This document shows positions 19,242-27,557 of a stretch of 64,000 nt of DNA, piece after piece; positions within the stretch are counted from its first letter, which is position 1, and each line of letters begins with the position of its first letter. Source of the stretch: an uncultured Prevotella sp. (lineage in GTDB: Bacteria; Bacteroidota; Bacteroidia; Bacteroidales; Bacteroidaceae); assembly GCA_946999045.1 (NCBI GenBank), contig CAMQBR010000007.1, forward strand, positions 1 through 64,000. The letters run 5' to 3'. The notes beneath the pieces were generated by a model. That model saw nothing but the letters and a program-made list of their open reading frames with translations, was not told the DNA's origin and made no database searches. The position numbers and the translations under genes were made by a program.

Positions 19242-20072
19242 ATGAGTTTTACTAAGATAACCGAACAGACATCGTTATACAACGACTTAGAAAAAAAACA
19301 GGTAGAAGAAATACTTACTGATATAAATACAGAAGACCAGAAAGTAGCTTTGGCTGTTAAAAAAAACATACCACAAATTGCCAAACTGGTAAAACTAATA
19401 GTTACAAGAATGAAGTGCGGAGGACGCATTTTCTATATGGGAGCTGGTACAAGTGGGCGATTAGGTGTACTGGATGCATCCGAATTGCCTCCAACCTTTG
19501 GCATACCTAAATCGTTAGTAATAGGGTTGATAGCTGGAGGCGACACCGCTTTGCGTAACGCAGTAGAGAATGCAGAGGATGATGAAACACAAGGTTGGAA
19601 TGAACTGGCTGAGTATAACATCAATAAAAACGACACGGTAATAGGCATTGCAGCATCGGGTACTACCCCTTACGTGGTGGGGGCACTGCGTGATGCTCGT
19701 GAACACGGTATATTGACGGCATGTATTACCAGTAATCCTAACTCGCCTATGGCTCAAGAGGCAGACATTGCTATTGAGATGGTGGTGGGTCCTGAGTATG
19801 TTACAGGTAGCTCGAGAATGAAATCGGGCACTGGTCAAAAAATGATTCTCAACATGATTAGCACTGCTGTAATGATACAATTAGGCAGAGTAAAGGGCAA
19901 TAAAATGGTGAATATGCAACTGAGTAACCAGAAACTGATAGATAGAGGTACAAGAATGTTGGTTGACTTATTGGGACTGGGTTATGGCAAAGCCAAACAA
20001 TTACTGTTGCTTCATGGGTCGGTAGAAAAGGCTTTAGAAGAAATAAAGAAAAATACTAATGAGCAAAAATAA
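19242..20072 (+). CDS. murQ: N-acetylmuramic acid 6-phosphate etherase
   Basis: This 276-residue SIS-fold enzyme cleaves the lactyl ether of MurNAc-6-P to give GlcNAc-6-P and D-lactate. The signature MGAGTSGRLGVLDASE is at 66-81. Glu81 and Glu112 (in ENAEDD) match the two acid/base glutamates of E. coli MurQ (E83, E114). GSSRMKSGTGQKMILNM is the conserved C-terminal SIS motif. Length is slightly short of the E. coli enzyme. It is the committing step that defines this locus as MurNAc salvage. Confidence 0.97.
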   Translation: MSFTKITEQTSLYNDLEKKQVEEILTDINTEDQKVALAVKKNIPQIAKLVKLIVTRMKCGGRIFYMGAGTSGRLGVLDASELPPTFGIPKSLVIGLIAGGDTALRNAVENAEDDETQGWNELAEYNINKNDTVIGIAASGTTPYVVGALRDAREHGILTACITSNPNSPMAQEADIAIEMVVGPEYVTGSSRMKSGTGQKMILNMISTAVMIQLGRVKGNKMVNMQLSNQKLIDRGTRMLVDLLGLGYGKAKQLLLLHGSVEKALEEIKKNTNEQK

Positions 20073-20126
20073 AAAAAGTTGATATAAAAAAAGAACCAAC
20101 CTACAAACAAAAGGAAAAAAGAAGAG

Positions 20127-21980
20127 ATGAAATGTTTAGTACTTACAATATTGGGTATGGTGTCATTATGCGCCACTGTTCTTGCAGATAACGTCACCAT
20201 TACTTATCCCGAACAGGTAGGAATGAGCTATCAGCACCTAATGTTTGCTGACAACGTAATTAATGAAGCTATTAACAATAAACAAATTCCAGGTGCAGTA
20301 CTGGCTGTAGTACGACATGGAAAAATGGCTTATCTAAAGGCTTACGGCAACCGACAAATAATTCCAACCATTGAACCCATGACTACTAACACGGTGTTTG
20401 ACATGGCATCGTGCACCAAACCTGTGGCTACTGCCATGGCAACCATGCTACTTATAGAAAGAGGAATGTTACGCACATCGGATGCTGTGAGCTTGTATCT
20501 ACCTCAATTTAAAAGTTGGAGTAATGGAAATGACACTGTAACGGTGCGCATTATTAACCTACTTACACACACATCGGGGTTGCCTGCTTATGCTCCTATA
20601 CAACAATTAAAGGGAAAGGTAAAAAAATCATCTCAACAAACATTGAATGAGTACATAGATAACTGCAAACGACAGTACAAAACAGGAACCAATATGCTGT
20701 ATAGTTGTCTTAATTATATTACCTTGCAGCGCATCATTGAAAAGCTAACTCGACAATCGCTGAGAGATTTTTGTGCGCAAAATATCTTTGAACCCTTGGG
20801 CATGACGCATACCGACTTTATGCCTTGCAAACTAAACAGAAAAGGCTTTTGGGTAAACACCGACAAGCCCCGCTGGGAAAAAGGCATACAACATGAAGTT
20901 TTGCCCATTGCTCCTACTGAGCAACAAGCTAACGGACAAGTGCTAAAAGGACAAGTACACGACCCTCTGGCACGTGTAATGAATGGTGGTATATCTGGTA
21001 ATGCAGGGCTATTTACAACGGCATCAGACCTTGCTATCCTATGTACAATGCTACAAAATGGGGGAGTATATAACGGAAAGCGTATTATAAGTAAAGCTAC
21101 TATACAAGCTATGACCACTCTACCTGCTGCTTATAAGAAATTTGGACGATGCTTAGGATGGGATATTTGCTCGCCTTACGCATCAAACAAAGGCGATTTA
21201 TTGAGTAATAAAGCATACGGCCATACTGGATATACAGGGACATCTATTGTTATAGACCCAGTAAACGACATATCTATCATACTGCTTACCAACTGTGTTC
21301 ATCCACACGATAAAGGTAATGTGGTGCGTCTTCGCTCATTAGTTGCCAACGCTGTGGTAGGAAGTATCACGAATGAGCCAGCTAAATATCATGAACACTA
21401 TTATAAAAGAATGATAGAATTTGGTCAAGAGCCCAAAATACAACACGACAATATCATTATGTTAGGCAATAGTATTACGGAAGGTGGAAAAGATTGGGCA
21501 AACTGGTTGAAAAACAAGTATGTTATAAACAGAGGTATCAGCGGTGATATTGCAAATGGTATTTACGACAGATTGTACACCATGTTACCTGCTCATCCTG
21601 CTAAAATATTTATGATGATAGGGGTAAACGATGTGAGCCACAACCTTTCTACCGATAGTATTGCTAACATGATTATACGTGTGGCTGAACGAATACAGAA
21701 AGACTCGCCCAAAACAAAGCTATACGTACAGAGTTTGTTACCTATCCGTGAGTTGGTTGGTAAATGGAAACGACTCATCGGAAAGGCACAACAAATACCA
21801 GAAATCAATGCAAAGTTGGAAACATGGGCAAAGAAACATCATGTTACGTACATTAATCTGTTTCCATTATTTACTGAACCCAACACAAATATTATGAGGG
21901 CAGAATTAACCTATGACGGCTTACATCTTACCCATGAAGGCTACATGGTTTGGGTAAAAGAATTGAAGAAGTACTTATAA
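20127..21980 (+). CDS. Secreted serine hydrolase (class C beta-lactamase fold) fused to an SGNH esterase
   Basis: This 617-residue exported protein has a signal peptide 1-20 (CATVLA). Domain 1 (about 30-415) is of the beta-lactamase/D-Ala peptidase fold: nucleophile Ser95 in SCTK, Tyr192 in YSCLNY and HTG at 366-368. Domain 2 (about 430-617) is an SGNH hydrolase with GNSITEGG (Ser449), GVND (Asn501) and DGLH (Asp597, His600). The pair could remove D-Ala or a peptide and deacetylate O-acetyl MurNAc, both of which would help NamZ. That role is inference from the operon. It is the last gene of the right-pointing arm, 54 bp after murQ and convergent with GSCFA. Confidence 0.87.
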   Translation: MKCLVLTILGMVSLCATVLADNVTITYPEQVGMSYQHLMFADNVINEAINNKQIPGAVLAVVRHGKMAYLKAYGNRQIIPTIEPMTTNTVFDMASCTKPVATAMATMLLIERGMLRTSDAVSLYLPQFKSWSNGNDTVTVRIINLLTHTSGLPAYAPIQQLKGKVKKSSQQTLNEYIDNCKRQYKTGTNMLYSCLNYITLQRIIEKLTRQSLRDFCAQNIFEPLGMTHTDFMPCKLNRKGFWVNTDKPRWEKGIQHEVLPIAPTEQQANGQVLKGQVHDPLARVMNGGISGNAGLFTTASDLAILCTMLQNGGVYNGKRIISKATIQAMTTLPAAYKKFGRCLGWDICSPYASNKGDLLSNKAYGHTGYTGTSIVIDPVNDISIILLTNCVHPHDKGNVVRLRSLVANAVVGSITNEPAKYHEHYYKRMIEFGQEPKIQHDNIIMLGNSITEGGKDWANWLKNKYVINRGISGDIANGIYDRLYTMLPAHPAKIFMMIGVNDVSHNLSTDSIANMIIRVAERIQKDSPKTKLYVQSLLPIRELVGKWKRLIGKAQQIPEINAKLETWAKKHHVTYINLFPLFTEPNTNIMRAELTYDGLHLTHEGYMVWVKELKKYL

Positions 21981-21987
21981 CAGGTGC

Positions 21988-22791
21988 TTATTGCAGCTTA
22001 ACTCCCCACTTTTGTTCCAACTCTTTAATTTTTTGTTGGGTTTTAAGCATAAACTCTTGATAGGTTGCACTCTCTGGATGAAAAGGGCGATGAGTAAAAG
22101 CTGCCTTTATAGGTTGCCACTCTTGGATAAAGATTTTGGCTTGTTCGCTAAAAAAAGTGTCAGCAAATCTTTCCCATATATAGCTAACAGCTTGGTTGGA
22201 TGGGTGCAACATATCTTCTTTGTAAAAGCGATAGTCACGCAATTCATCGTTTATAATTTCGTAAGCAGGGAAGTATGTTACCACAGAAGGATACCGTTGA
22301 ACCAAAGCTTGCGCTGCCAAAAGCAAAGTAGCTTTAGATAACTGGCTGCCGTGATAGCCGTATTTGGCATAACGTATCGGACTAACCGTTACGATAACTC
22401 GCAGGCCTTCATTGCGCTTGAGCAGGCTTTCTACCGCTTGAGCCAAATAGTTGGTACATTGTTCTATCGTTAATTTGTCTTCACGAAATAGGCATTGGGG
22501 ACGTTTCTGACAGTTATCAACTATCTCATTGGTTTCCTTTAAGATATATACGCGGTTGGTACCTAAGGTAAATACTGCCACATTAGGTTGTACATCGGTA
22601 CGCTTTACCGTATGTAAAATACTGGCTGGATTGTACATAACACCGTAAGGATTAACCACAGCATTAAACTTTTCATCCACAAACCGCTTGCCTATATTGT
22701 CGGCAAAGCATGAACCCACGAACAACATTCGCTCAAATGGAGGTATGCTGAACGTGGGTTCGTCTATTTGTACAATGGTTCTAAATTGCAT
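21988..22791 (-). CDS. GSCFA-domain protein
   Basis: This 267-residue protein carries the family-naming motif GSCFADNIGKRF at about 27-38, then NPYGVMYNPASI and the late DMLHPSNQAVSYIWERF. GSCFA proteins have an SGNH-hydrolase-like fold; Ser28, Asp and His in the last motif would be the catalytic set. No signal peptide is seen. It converges on the serine hydrolase with an 8-bp gap. The function of the family is not established. A link to the wall-salvage locus next door is possible but unproven. Confidence 0.9.
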   Translation of the reverse strand: MQFRTIVQIDEPTFSIPPFERMLFVGSCFADNIGKRFVDEKFNAVVNPYGVMYNPASILHTVKRTDVQPNVAVFTLGTNRVYILKETNEIVDNCQKRPQCLFREDKLTIEQCTNYLAQAVESLLKRNEGLRVIVTVSPIRYAKYGYHGSQLSKATLLLAAQALVQRYPSVVTYFPAYEIINDELRDYRFYKEDMLHPSNQAVSYIWERFADTFFSEQAKIFIQEWQPIKAAFTHRPFHPESATYQEFMLKTQQKIKELEQKWGVKLQ

Positions 22792-22816
22792 AATTGTATG
22801 GGCATAATATAAGAAT

Positions 22817-23016
22817 ATAGGGCGGTTCTATCAATTAGCTTTAACAGATTGTGTGTCTATTTTTGAGGTCAATTTGTTTGTGAGTGAAGGAGTATAGCAA
22901 GCTATACGACTGAACGAACAAGTAAATTGAACCCAAAAAGAGTCTACAAGATGACAAAACGTAAAAAGACTGACATAAAAGAAACGTTACGGTGGTAATT
23001 TATAGAACCGCCCTAT
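22817..23016 (+). repeat. Dispersed hairpin element, short subtype, copy A
   Basis: This 200-bp intergenic element has 15-bp perfect terminal inverted repeats (ATAGGGCGGTTCTAT at 22817-22831 and its complement at 23002-23016). The central palindrome GTATAGCAAGCTATAC is at 22892-22907, flanked by arms TCAATTTGTTTGT and AACAAGTAAATTGA. No ORF is inside. It fills most of the gap between GSCFA and the flavodoxin gene. Confidence 0.9.
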
Positions 23017-23077
23017 AAAGAATGGCTTCTATAAACTTGTATTTATTTGCTGTACTAACAGCATGATTTTTACAGGA

Positions 23078-23620
23078 TTATTTTCCTAAAAGACCGTTCA
23101 ACCATGCTTCAATTTCTGCATCAGAATCTTTTACTTTCATCCCTCTTAACTGTAATCCTTCAAGGATAACAGATTGAGAGCACTCGTTTTTCAAATCGCC
23201 AAGCGACTCTCCCCACTCGCTTCCTTCATTGGTACAAAAGGGGATAATAAGTTTCTTAAATAGGTTGTATTGCTCTAAAAAGGTAAAAACTACCTGTGGA
23301 AACGTATGGCACCAAATAGGGTATCCAACAAACAAGACATCATATTGCGACATGTTTTCTACCTTACCAGCTACTTTAGGACGAGCTTTTGTTTTGTATT
23401 CTTGAAACGCTACTTCGCAACATTCTTTATAATGTACAGGATAAGCATACGTTGTTTCTATTTTAAACATATCACCTCCTACGAGTTTTTGTATCTTACG
23501 AGCAAACTGTTCGGTATTACCCACCTCTAAATTTACGAGTCCATCGGGTGAATAATTCTCGCCTGCATTAGAAAAATAGGCTATTAAAAGTTTTTTTCCA
23601 TTGATTGTTTTTTGTACCAT
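23078..23620 (-). CDS. Flavodoxin-family protein
   Basis: This 180-residue protein has an N-terminal phosphate-binding loop region LIAYFSNAGENY and a later VLFVGYPIWCHTFPQVVFTFLE, both typical of flavodoxin_4-type FMN proteins, then a C-terminal CTNEGSEWGESLGDL. It probably carries electrons in an anaerobic redox reaction. It stands alone between a repeat element and yfhO. The sequence does not reveal a specific partner. Confidence 0.85.
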   Translation of the reverse strand: MVQKTINGKKLLIAYFSNAGENYSPDGLVNLEVGNTEQFARKIQKLVGGDMFKIETTYAYPVHYKECCEVAFQEYKTKARPKVAGKVENMSQYDVLFVGYPIWCHTFPQVVFTFLEQYNLFKKLIIPFCTNEGSEWGESLGDLKNECSQSVILEGLQLRGMKVKDSDAEIEAWLNGLLGK

Positions 23621-23675
23621 TGTGAATATATTTGTCGTTATTCGTTCTCAGAAAGATGGGTATGAGTATGAAATT

Positions 23676-26180
23676 CTAAGATTTAAGTGCGTTTTCTTTT
23701 CGCTTTCTTACCTGCAAGGCAATGCCAATGACTATTAAAATAACCAGCAAAGCAAAGGCTATGTAAGCTACTGTTTCGGTTCTATCAACCGATTTAGGGA
23801 AGAAACTCAATACAACCTTGTGCTTACCGGGTTTTACCTGAATGGCTCGCAAGATATAATTGACACGTCCAACGGGCACTTCTACCCCATCTACCGTAGC
23901 TGTCCATTCTGGATAATAAATCTCTGAAAAGACCAAGATACCTCCCTTACCCGATTCTACCTCGTACGTTAGTTGGTTAGGTTCGTACTTCTCCATCTTC
24001 ACAAGTGCAGTATTATCTTGCTCATGGGCTGTACCCAATGTTTCTTTAAACTTCTTATCAGCCACAGCTTCGTGTCGGAGATTGAGCTTACCCACGGTTG
24101 CTATCTCCTGATTAGCATTGTCTACATATACTAACTTATCTACAAACCACGCATTACCAAAAGCGTATGGGTTTTTAAGCGGAACAGTTTGACCGCTTTG
24201 CAATGGCATGATAAAGAATTTGGTGTTGAGCATATTGATTACAGGAGAGATGCTATCGCCATTGAGTTTGGTTAAATCGCCCTGCGCATTAACCATGTGT
24301 TTCATTAGAGTTTGCATCTCTGGAGCAATGTAAGTCTCTATCATTTCTTGATAACGACGCAACTTTGCTGGATGATATCCCCCAATACTCTTATGGTAAT
24401 AACTGGTTTCGTTCTCGTTAAAGGTACTCGTAGCAAAGTTTAATACACGATAATCCAATTCCTTTGTCTGAAGAATTTGCTTATCGGTCATTGTCATTTC
24501 TACAGGATTATCACGCACACTCTTCTCTACAAACATGCTGTCATTGAGGTATCGCTTGTTAACTTGCCACATATCTATTAAACATAGTACAGCAATGGCA
24601 GCAATAAGTCCTACTGGTTTTATTTTCTTTAACTTGTAAAGCATGATAAAGAACATACCTATCACAATGATAAAGAATGATCTCCAACAGTCATCTGTAA
24701 AGATAGCTTGGCGCATGGTACGCAAATTAGGCAGCAACTCATTGAGGTATTCTGCAGGGATACTACCTTTCATAGCTACCATTTCTTGCGAAGAAACAAA
24801 GTCAGGGAAGAAGAATCCTGGCATTAAAGCAAATAATAAACAAAAACCTGCAGTGATACCAAAGCTTATATATACATACTTTATTTGTTTGTTTAAGACA
24901 GCAGGTTCATCAAGTATCTTCTTTAAAGCCATGACAGCCAACAACGGAATGGTAAACTCTGCAATCACCAATATAGAGGCTACTGTTCTAAATTTGGCGT
25001 ACATTGGTATGTAATCGATAAAGAAGTTGGTAAGTGGCATAAAGTTTTTACCCCACGAGAGCAAGATGGAAAGCACCGTAGCTGCTAACAATGCCCACTT
25101 CATTGTACCTTTTACAATGAATAGCGACAAGATGAAAAGCATCATTACAAATGCGCCAACATATACGGGGCCACTGGTTCCTGGTTGTTCTCCCCAGTAT
25201 TGTCCTAACTGTTGGTATATCTCTGTAAAGTTAGGGTTAGCTTTTTTCATGGCTGTTTCGTTCATAGCCAATGGTATAGACGCACCGCCTTTGACATTAG
25301 GGATAAGGAGAGTCCATGTTTCACCAATTCCATAACTCCACTGGGTAATGTAATCACGATCCAAGCCACTATTGGTTTGATTAGCTGTATTAGGTTTTAC
25401 CAATTCACTTTTACCACGCATTGACTCTTTACTGTACTCCCATGTATGATATAAGTTACTCAAATTGATACAAATTCCAATGACGGCAGCTGCCACACAC
25501 ACAGCTGTTGCCTTACCAAAGCGTGCTAACTGCTTTTCCTTAATAGCCTGAACAAGGTAAGCTATAATCATAAACAGGAGGATGAACAGATAGTAATAGG
25601 TCATCTGTACGTGGTTGGCTTTTACCTCAAAGGCTGTAAACAATGCCGTAACTATAAAGCCCCAAAGGTATTTACCACGATAAGCAAGTACCACACCCGC
25701 TATCATTGGCGGTAAATAAGCCAATGCCATTACCTTCCAGATATGTCCAGCGGCAATGATAATAAAGAAATAAGAAGAGAAAGCCCATATCACCGAGCCC
25801 AATGCTGCCAGCTCTTTACGGAAATCGAATGCACGAAGCATAATGTAAAATCCTAACAAATAAGCAAATACATACCATACATTATCGGGCAACCATAGGT
25901 GATAAGCATCCATTACCTTACTCAAAATTGTGGTACTTTTATACGAAGGAGCCGTTTGATAAGTTGGCATTCCGCCAAATACCGAATTGGTCCAGCGGGT
26001 TTGTTCACCTGTTCGTTGATAATATTCTTGTTGCTCATGTCCCAAGCCCCGTCCTGCCGAAGCGTCATGCTGAAACAAGATACGCCCTTGAAAAGCTGCA
26101 GGAAAAAAATAAGCAAATGAGATAATGGCGAAGAGGATGATAACTGCAACGTCTAAGCGGTATTTTTTTATAACTTCCAT
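23676..26180 (-). CDS. YfhO-family multi-pass membrane protein
   Basis: This 834-residue protein has about a dozen hydrophobic segments. The N-terminal periplasmic-loop region contains FQHDASAGRGLGHEQQEYY and TNSVFGGMPTYQ, the YfhO signature. A C-terminal extracytoplasmic domain contains YPEWTATVDGVEVPVGRVN, then a final membrane span. YfhO proteins are GT-C-type lipid-linked sugar transferases or acceptor-decorating proteins; in Gram-positives they glycosylate teichoic acids. The acceptor here is unknown. A TATCTTTG box on the minus strand at 26217-26210 lies 30 bp before the ATG. Confidence 0.85.
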   Translation of the reverse strand: MEVIKKYRLDVAVIILFAIISFAYFFPAAFQGRILFQHDASAGRGLGHEQQEYYQRTGEQTRWTNSVFGGMPTYQTAPSYKSTTILSKVMDAYHLWLPDNVWYVFAYLLGFYIMLRAFDFRKELAALGSVIWAFSSYFFIIIAAGHIWKVMALAYLPPMIAGVVLAYRGKYLWGFIVTALFTAFEVKANHVQMTYYYLFILLFMIIAYLVQAIKEKQLARFGKATAVCVAAAVIGICINLSNLYHTWEYSKESMRGKSELVKPNTANQTNSGLDRDYITQWSYGIGETWTLLIPNVKGGASIPLAMNETAMKKANPNFTEIYQQLGQYWGEQPGTSGPVYVGAFVMMLFILSLFIVKGTMKWALLAATVLSILLSWGKNFMPLTNFFIDYIPMYAKFRTVASILVIAEFTIPLLAVMALKKILDEPAVLNKQIKYVYISFGITAGFCLLFALMPGFFFPDFVSSQEMVAMKGSIPAEYLNELLPNLRTMRQAIFTDDCWRSFFIIVIGMFFIMLYKLKKIKPVGLIAAIAVLCLIDMWQVNKRYLNDSMFVEKSVRDNPVEMTMTDKQILQTKELDYRVLNFATSTFNENETSYYHKSIGGYHPAKLRRYQEMIETYIAPEMQTLMKHMVNAQGDLTKLNGDSISPVINMLNTKFFIMPLQSGQTVPLKNPYAFGNAWFVDKLVYVDNANQEIATVGKLNLRHEAVADKKFKETLGTAHEQDNTALVKMEKYEPNQLTYEVESGKGGILVFSEIYYPEWTATVDGVEVPVGRVNYILRAIQVKPGKHKVVLSFFPKSVDRTETVAYIAFALLVILIVIGIALQVRKRKENALKS

Positions 26181-26209
26181 GAATTGATTTTAATATTTGT
26201 ATTATGCTA

Positions 26210-26217
26210 CAAAGATA
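26210..26217 (-). promoter_or_regulatory. Probable -7 box of yfhO
   Basis: TATCTTTG on the minus strand fits TAnnTTTG and sits 30 bp before the yfhO start. The -33 region is not clear. Confidence 0.5.
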
Positions 26218-26261
26218 GCAAAAGTTTAGAGCTTACAGTAGCTTATACTTTCTTTTTTTGC

Positions 26262-26269
26262 TAACTTTG
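26262..26269 (+). promoter_or_regulatory. Probable -7 box of mtnN
   Basis: TAACTTTG fits TAnnTTTG and precedes the mtnN start by 24 bp. It is divergent from the yfhO promoter. Confidence 0.5.
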
Positions 26270-26292
26270 CAGCAAATCAAAACAAAAATGGT

Positions 26293-26982
26293 ATGAAAAT
26301 AGGAATTATTGTGGCAATGGATAAGGAGTTTATTCAACTTAAATCTTTGCTCAAAAACATACAAAACAAAAAGCAACAACATCTGCATTTTGTTATAGGA
26401 AACATAGGTAATAACGATATTGTGATGCTACAATGTGGTATTGGGAAGGTGAATGCTGCCATTGGAGCTGTAGAAATGATTAACAATTATCACCCCGATT
26501 TGGTTATTTCATCGGGATGTGCTGGGGGAGCTGACACGTCTCTCAACCCTACCGATGTGGTGGTTAGCACACAATGTACTTACCATGATGCTTATTGCGG
26601 CAAGGAATGTAAGGCTGGTCAAATTATGGGAATGCCAGAAAGATATAATTCGCCACAAGAATTGGTTACCAAAGCATTGTCTATTCGTGGAAATGTACAT
26701 ATCAAGAGTGGTTTGATTGTGAGTGGCGATTGGTTTGTTGATAGCAAAGAAAAGATGCAACAAATACTCAATACCTTTCCAGAAGCCACAGCTGTAGATA
26801 TGGAGAGCTGTGCCATTGCACAAACTTGTCTCCTCTACCACGTACCATTTATCTCGTTCCGTGTTATCAGTGATGTGCCATTAAAGGATTCTGAGGCATC
26901 ACAATATTATGATTTTTGGGATAAAATGGCAAACAATTCGTTCCAAGTTACTAAGTTTTTAGTAAACGAGTTAGCGAGGTAA
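26293..26982 (+). CDS. mtnN: 5'-methylthioadenosine/S-adenosylhomocysteine nucleosidase
   Basis: This 229-residue protein has the MtnN N-terminus KIGIIVAMDKEF, a central CGIGKVNAAIGA and VISSGCAGG, and VDMESCAIAQTC near 167-178, which holds the substrate-binding Met-Glu and nucleoside contacts. It splits MTA and SAH to adenine and thioribose or ribosyl-homocysteine, and so belongs to methyl-cycle and AI-2 precursor turnover. No luxS is in view. It stands alone in a divergent arrangement with yfhO. Confidence 0.93.
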   Translation: MKIGIIVAMDKEFIQLKSLLKNIQNKKQQHLHFVIGNIGNNDIVMLQCGIGKVNAAIGAVEMINNYHPDLVISSGCAGGADTSLNPTDVVVSTQCTYHDAYCGKECKAGQIMGMPERYNSPQELVTKALSIRGNVHIKSGLIVSGDWFVDSKEKMQQILNTFPEATAVDMESCAIAQTCLLYHVPFISFRVISDVPLKDSEASQYYDFWDKMANNSFQVTKFLVNELAR

Positions 26983-27557
26983 CAAGAGAGTAGTTTCGAG
27001 TTCTTAGTTTAGACTGGAGAAGATTTAAAACCGAAGTGCAAAACTTTTTGGTGTTTGGATTGTATTAAAACCATGAAAAGCACCATAGAGGTTTGTCGTG
27101 CGGATGGGGGTGCGAAGCCCTTGAAGAGTACCATCAGCAATACAAAAAAGCAAAAGGGAGACTGCAGTCTCCCAAAGATTAACTCACTTTGTATTGTGAA
27201 ATATCATCAATGAACCTCAAAACAAAGGTCGAAAAGTTTCGCCTTACTCCAAAAGAAAACAGAGAGAACAGAAATTGCACGCATTGTGGGTACGAGTGAA
27301 GCTACGATCAGTCGTAAGCTAAAGAAAAACAGCACAGGAATGTAAAATGTGGAATATGAAACATAAAATGTGAAATATAAACTGTAGTGAGGTAGGGTTC
27401 TATTATTTATCTTTCTTCCTCAAATTTTATATTTCACATTATTGCTTTTAGTATAGCCTTTGTCGTCATAATTATAACCAACAATAACGCTCAGCGAAAA
27501 TAAGGTAAACTTCTCTTTCTCTTCCCCCCTACTGGTGAGGGTAGGGGGCTGTGCTTA
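26983..27557. other. Gene-poor gap with a palindrome and inverted repeats
   Basis: The gap holds a perfect 18-bp palindrome GGGAGACTGCAGTCTCCC (27156-27173), the IS30-type remnant listed separately, and a 15-bp inverted repeat (AATGTGAAATATAAA at 27367-27381 with its complement at 27426-27440). A GC-rich stem (27524-27548) just past typA lacks a T run, so its terminator role is uncertain. Confidence 0.5.
27244..27345 (+). pseudogene. IS30-type transposase helix-turn-helix remnant
   Basis: Reading from 27244 gives a short peptide with ERTEIARIVGTSEATISRKL then KKNSTGM and a stop. The text IARIVGTSEATISRKLKKN strongly resembles the N-terminal HTH of IS30-family transposases. A different frame just upstream reads FRLTPKENR, matching what should precede it, so a frameshift lies between. 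The rest of the transposase is gone. Confidence 0.7.

Noticed and set aside
27156..27173. Perfect 18-bp palindrome as a terminator of mtnN
   Set aside because: No T run follows; it may be an operator or a recombination site but nothing supports either.
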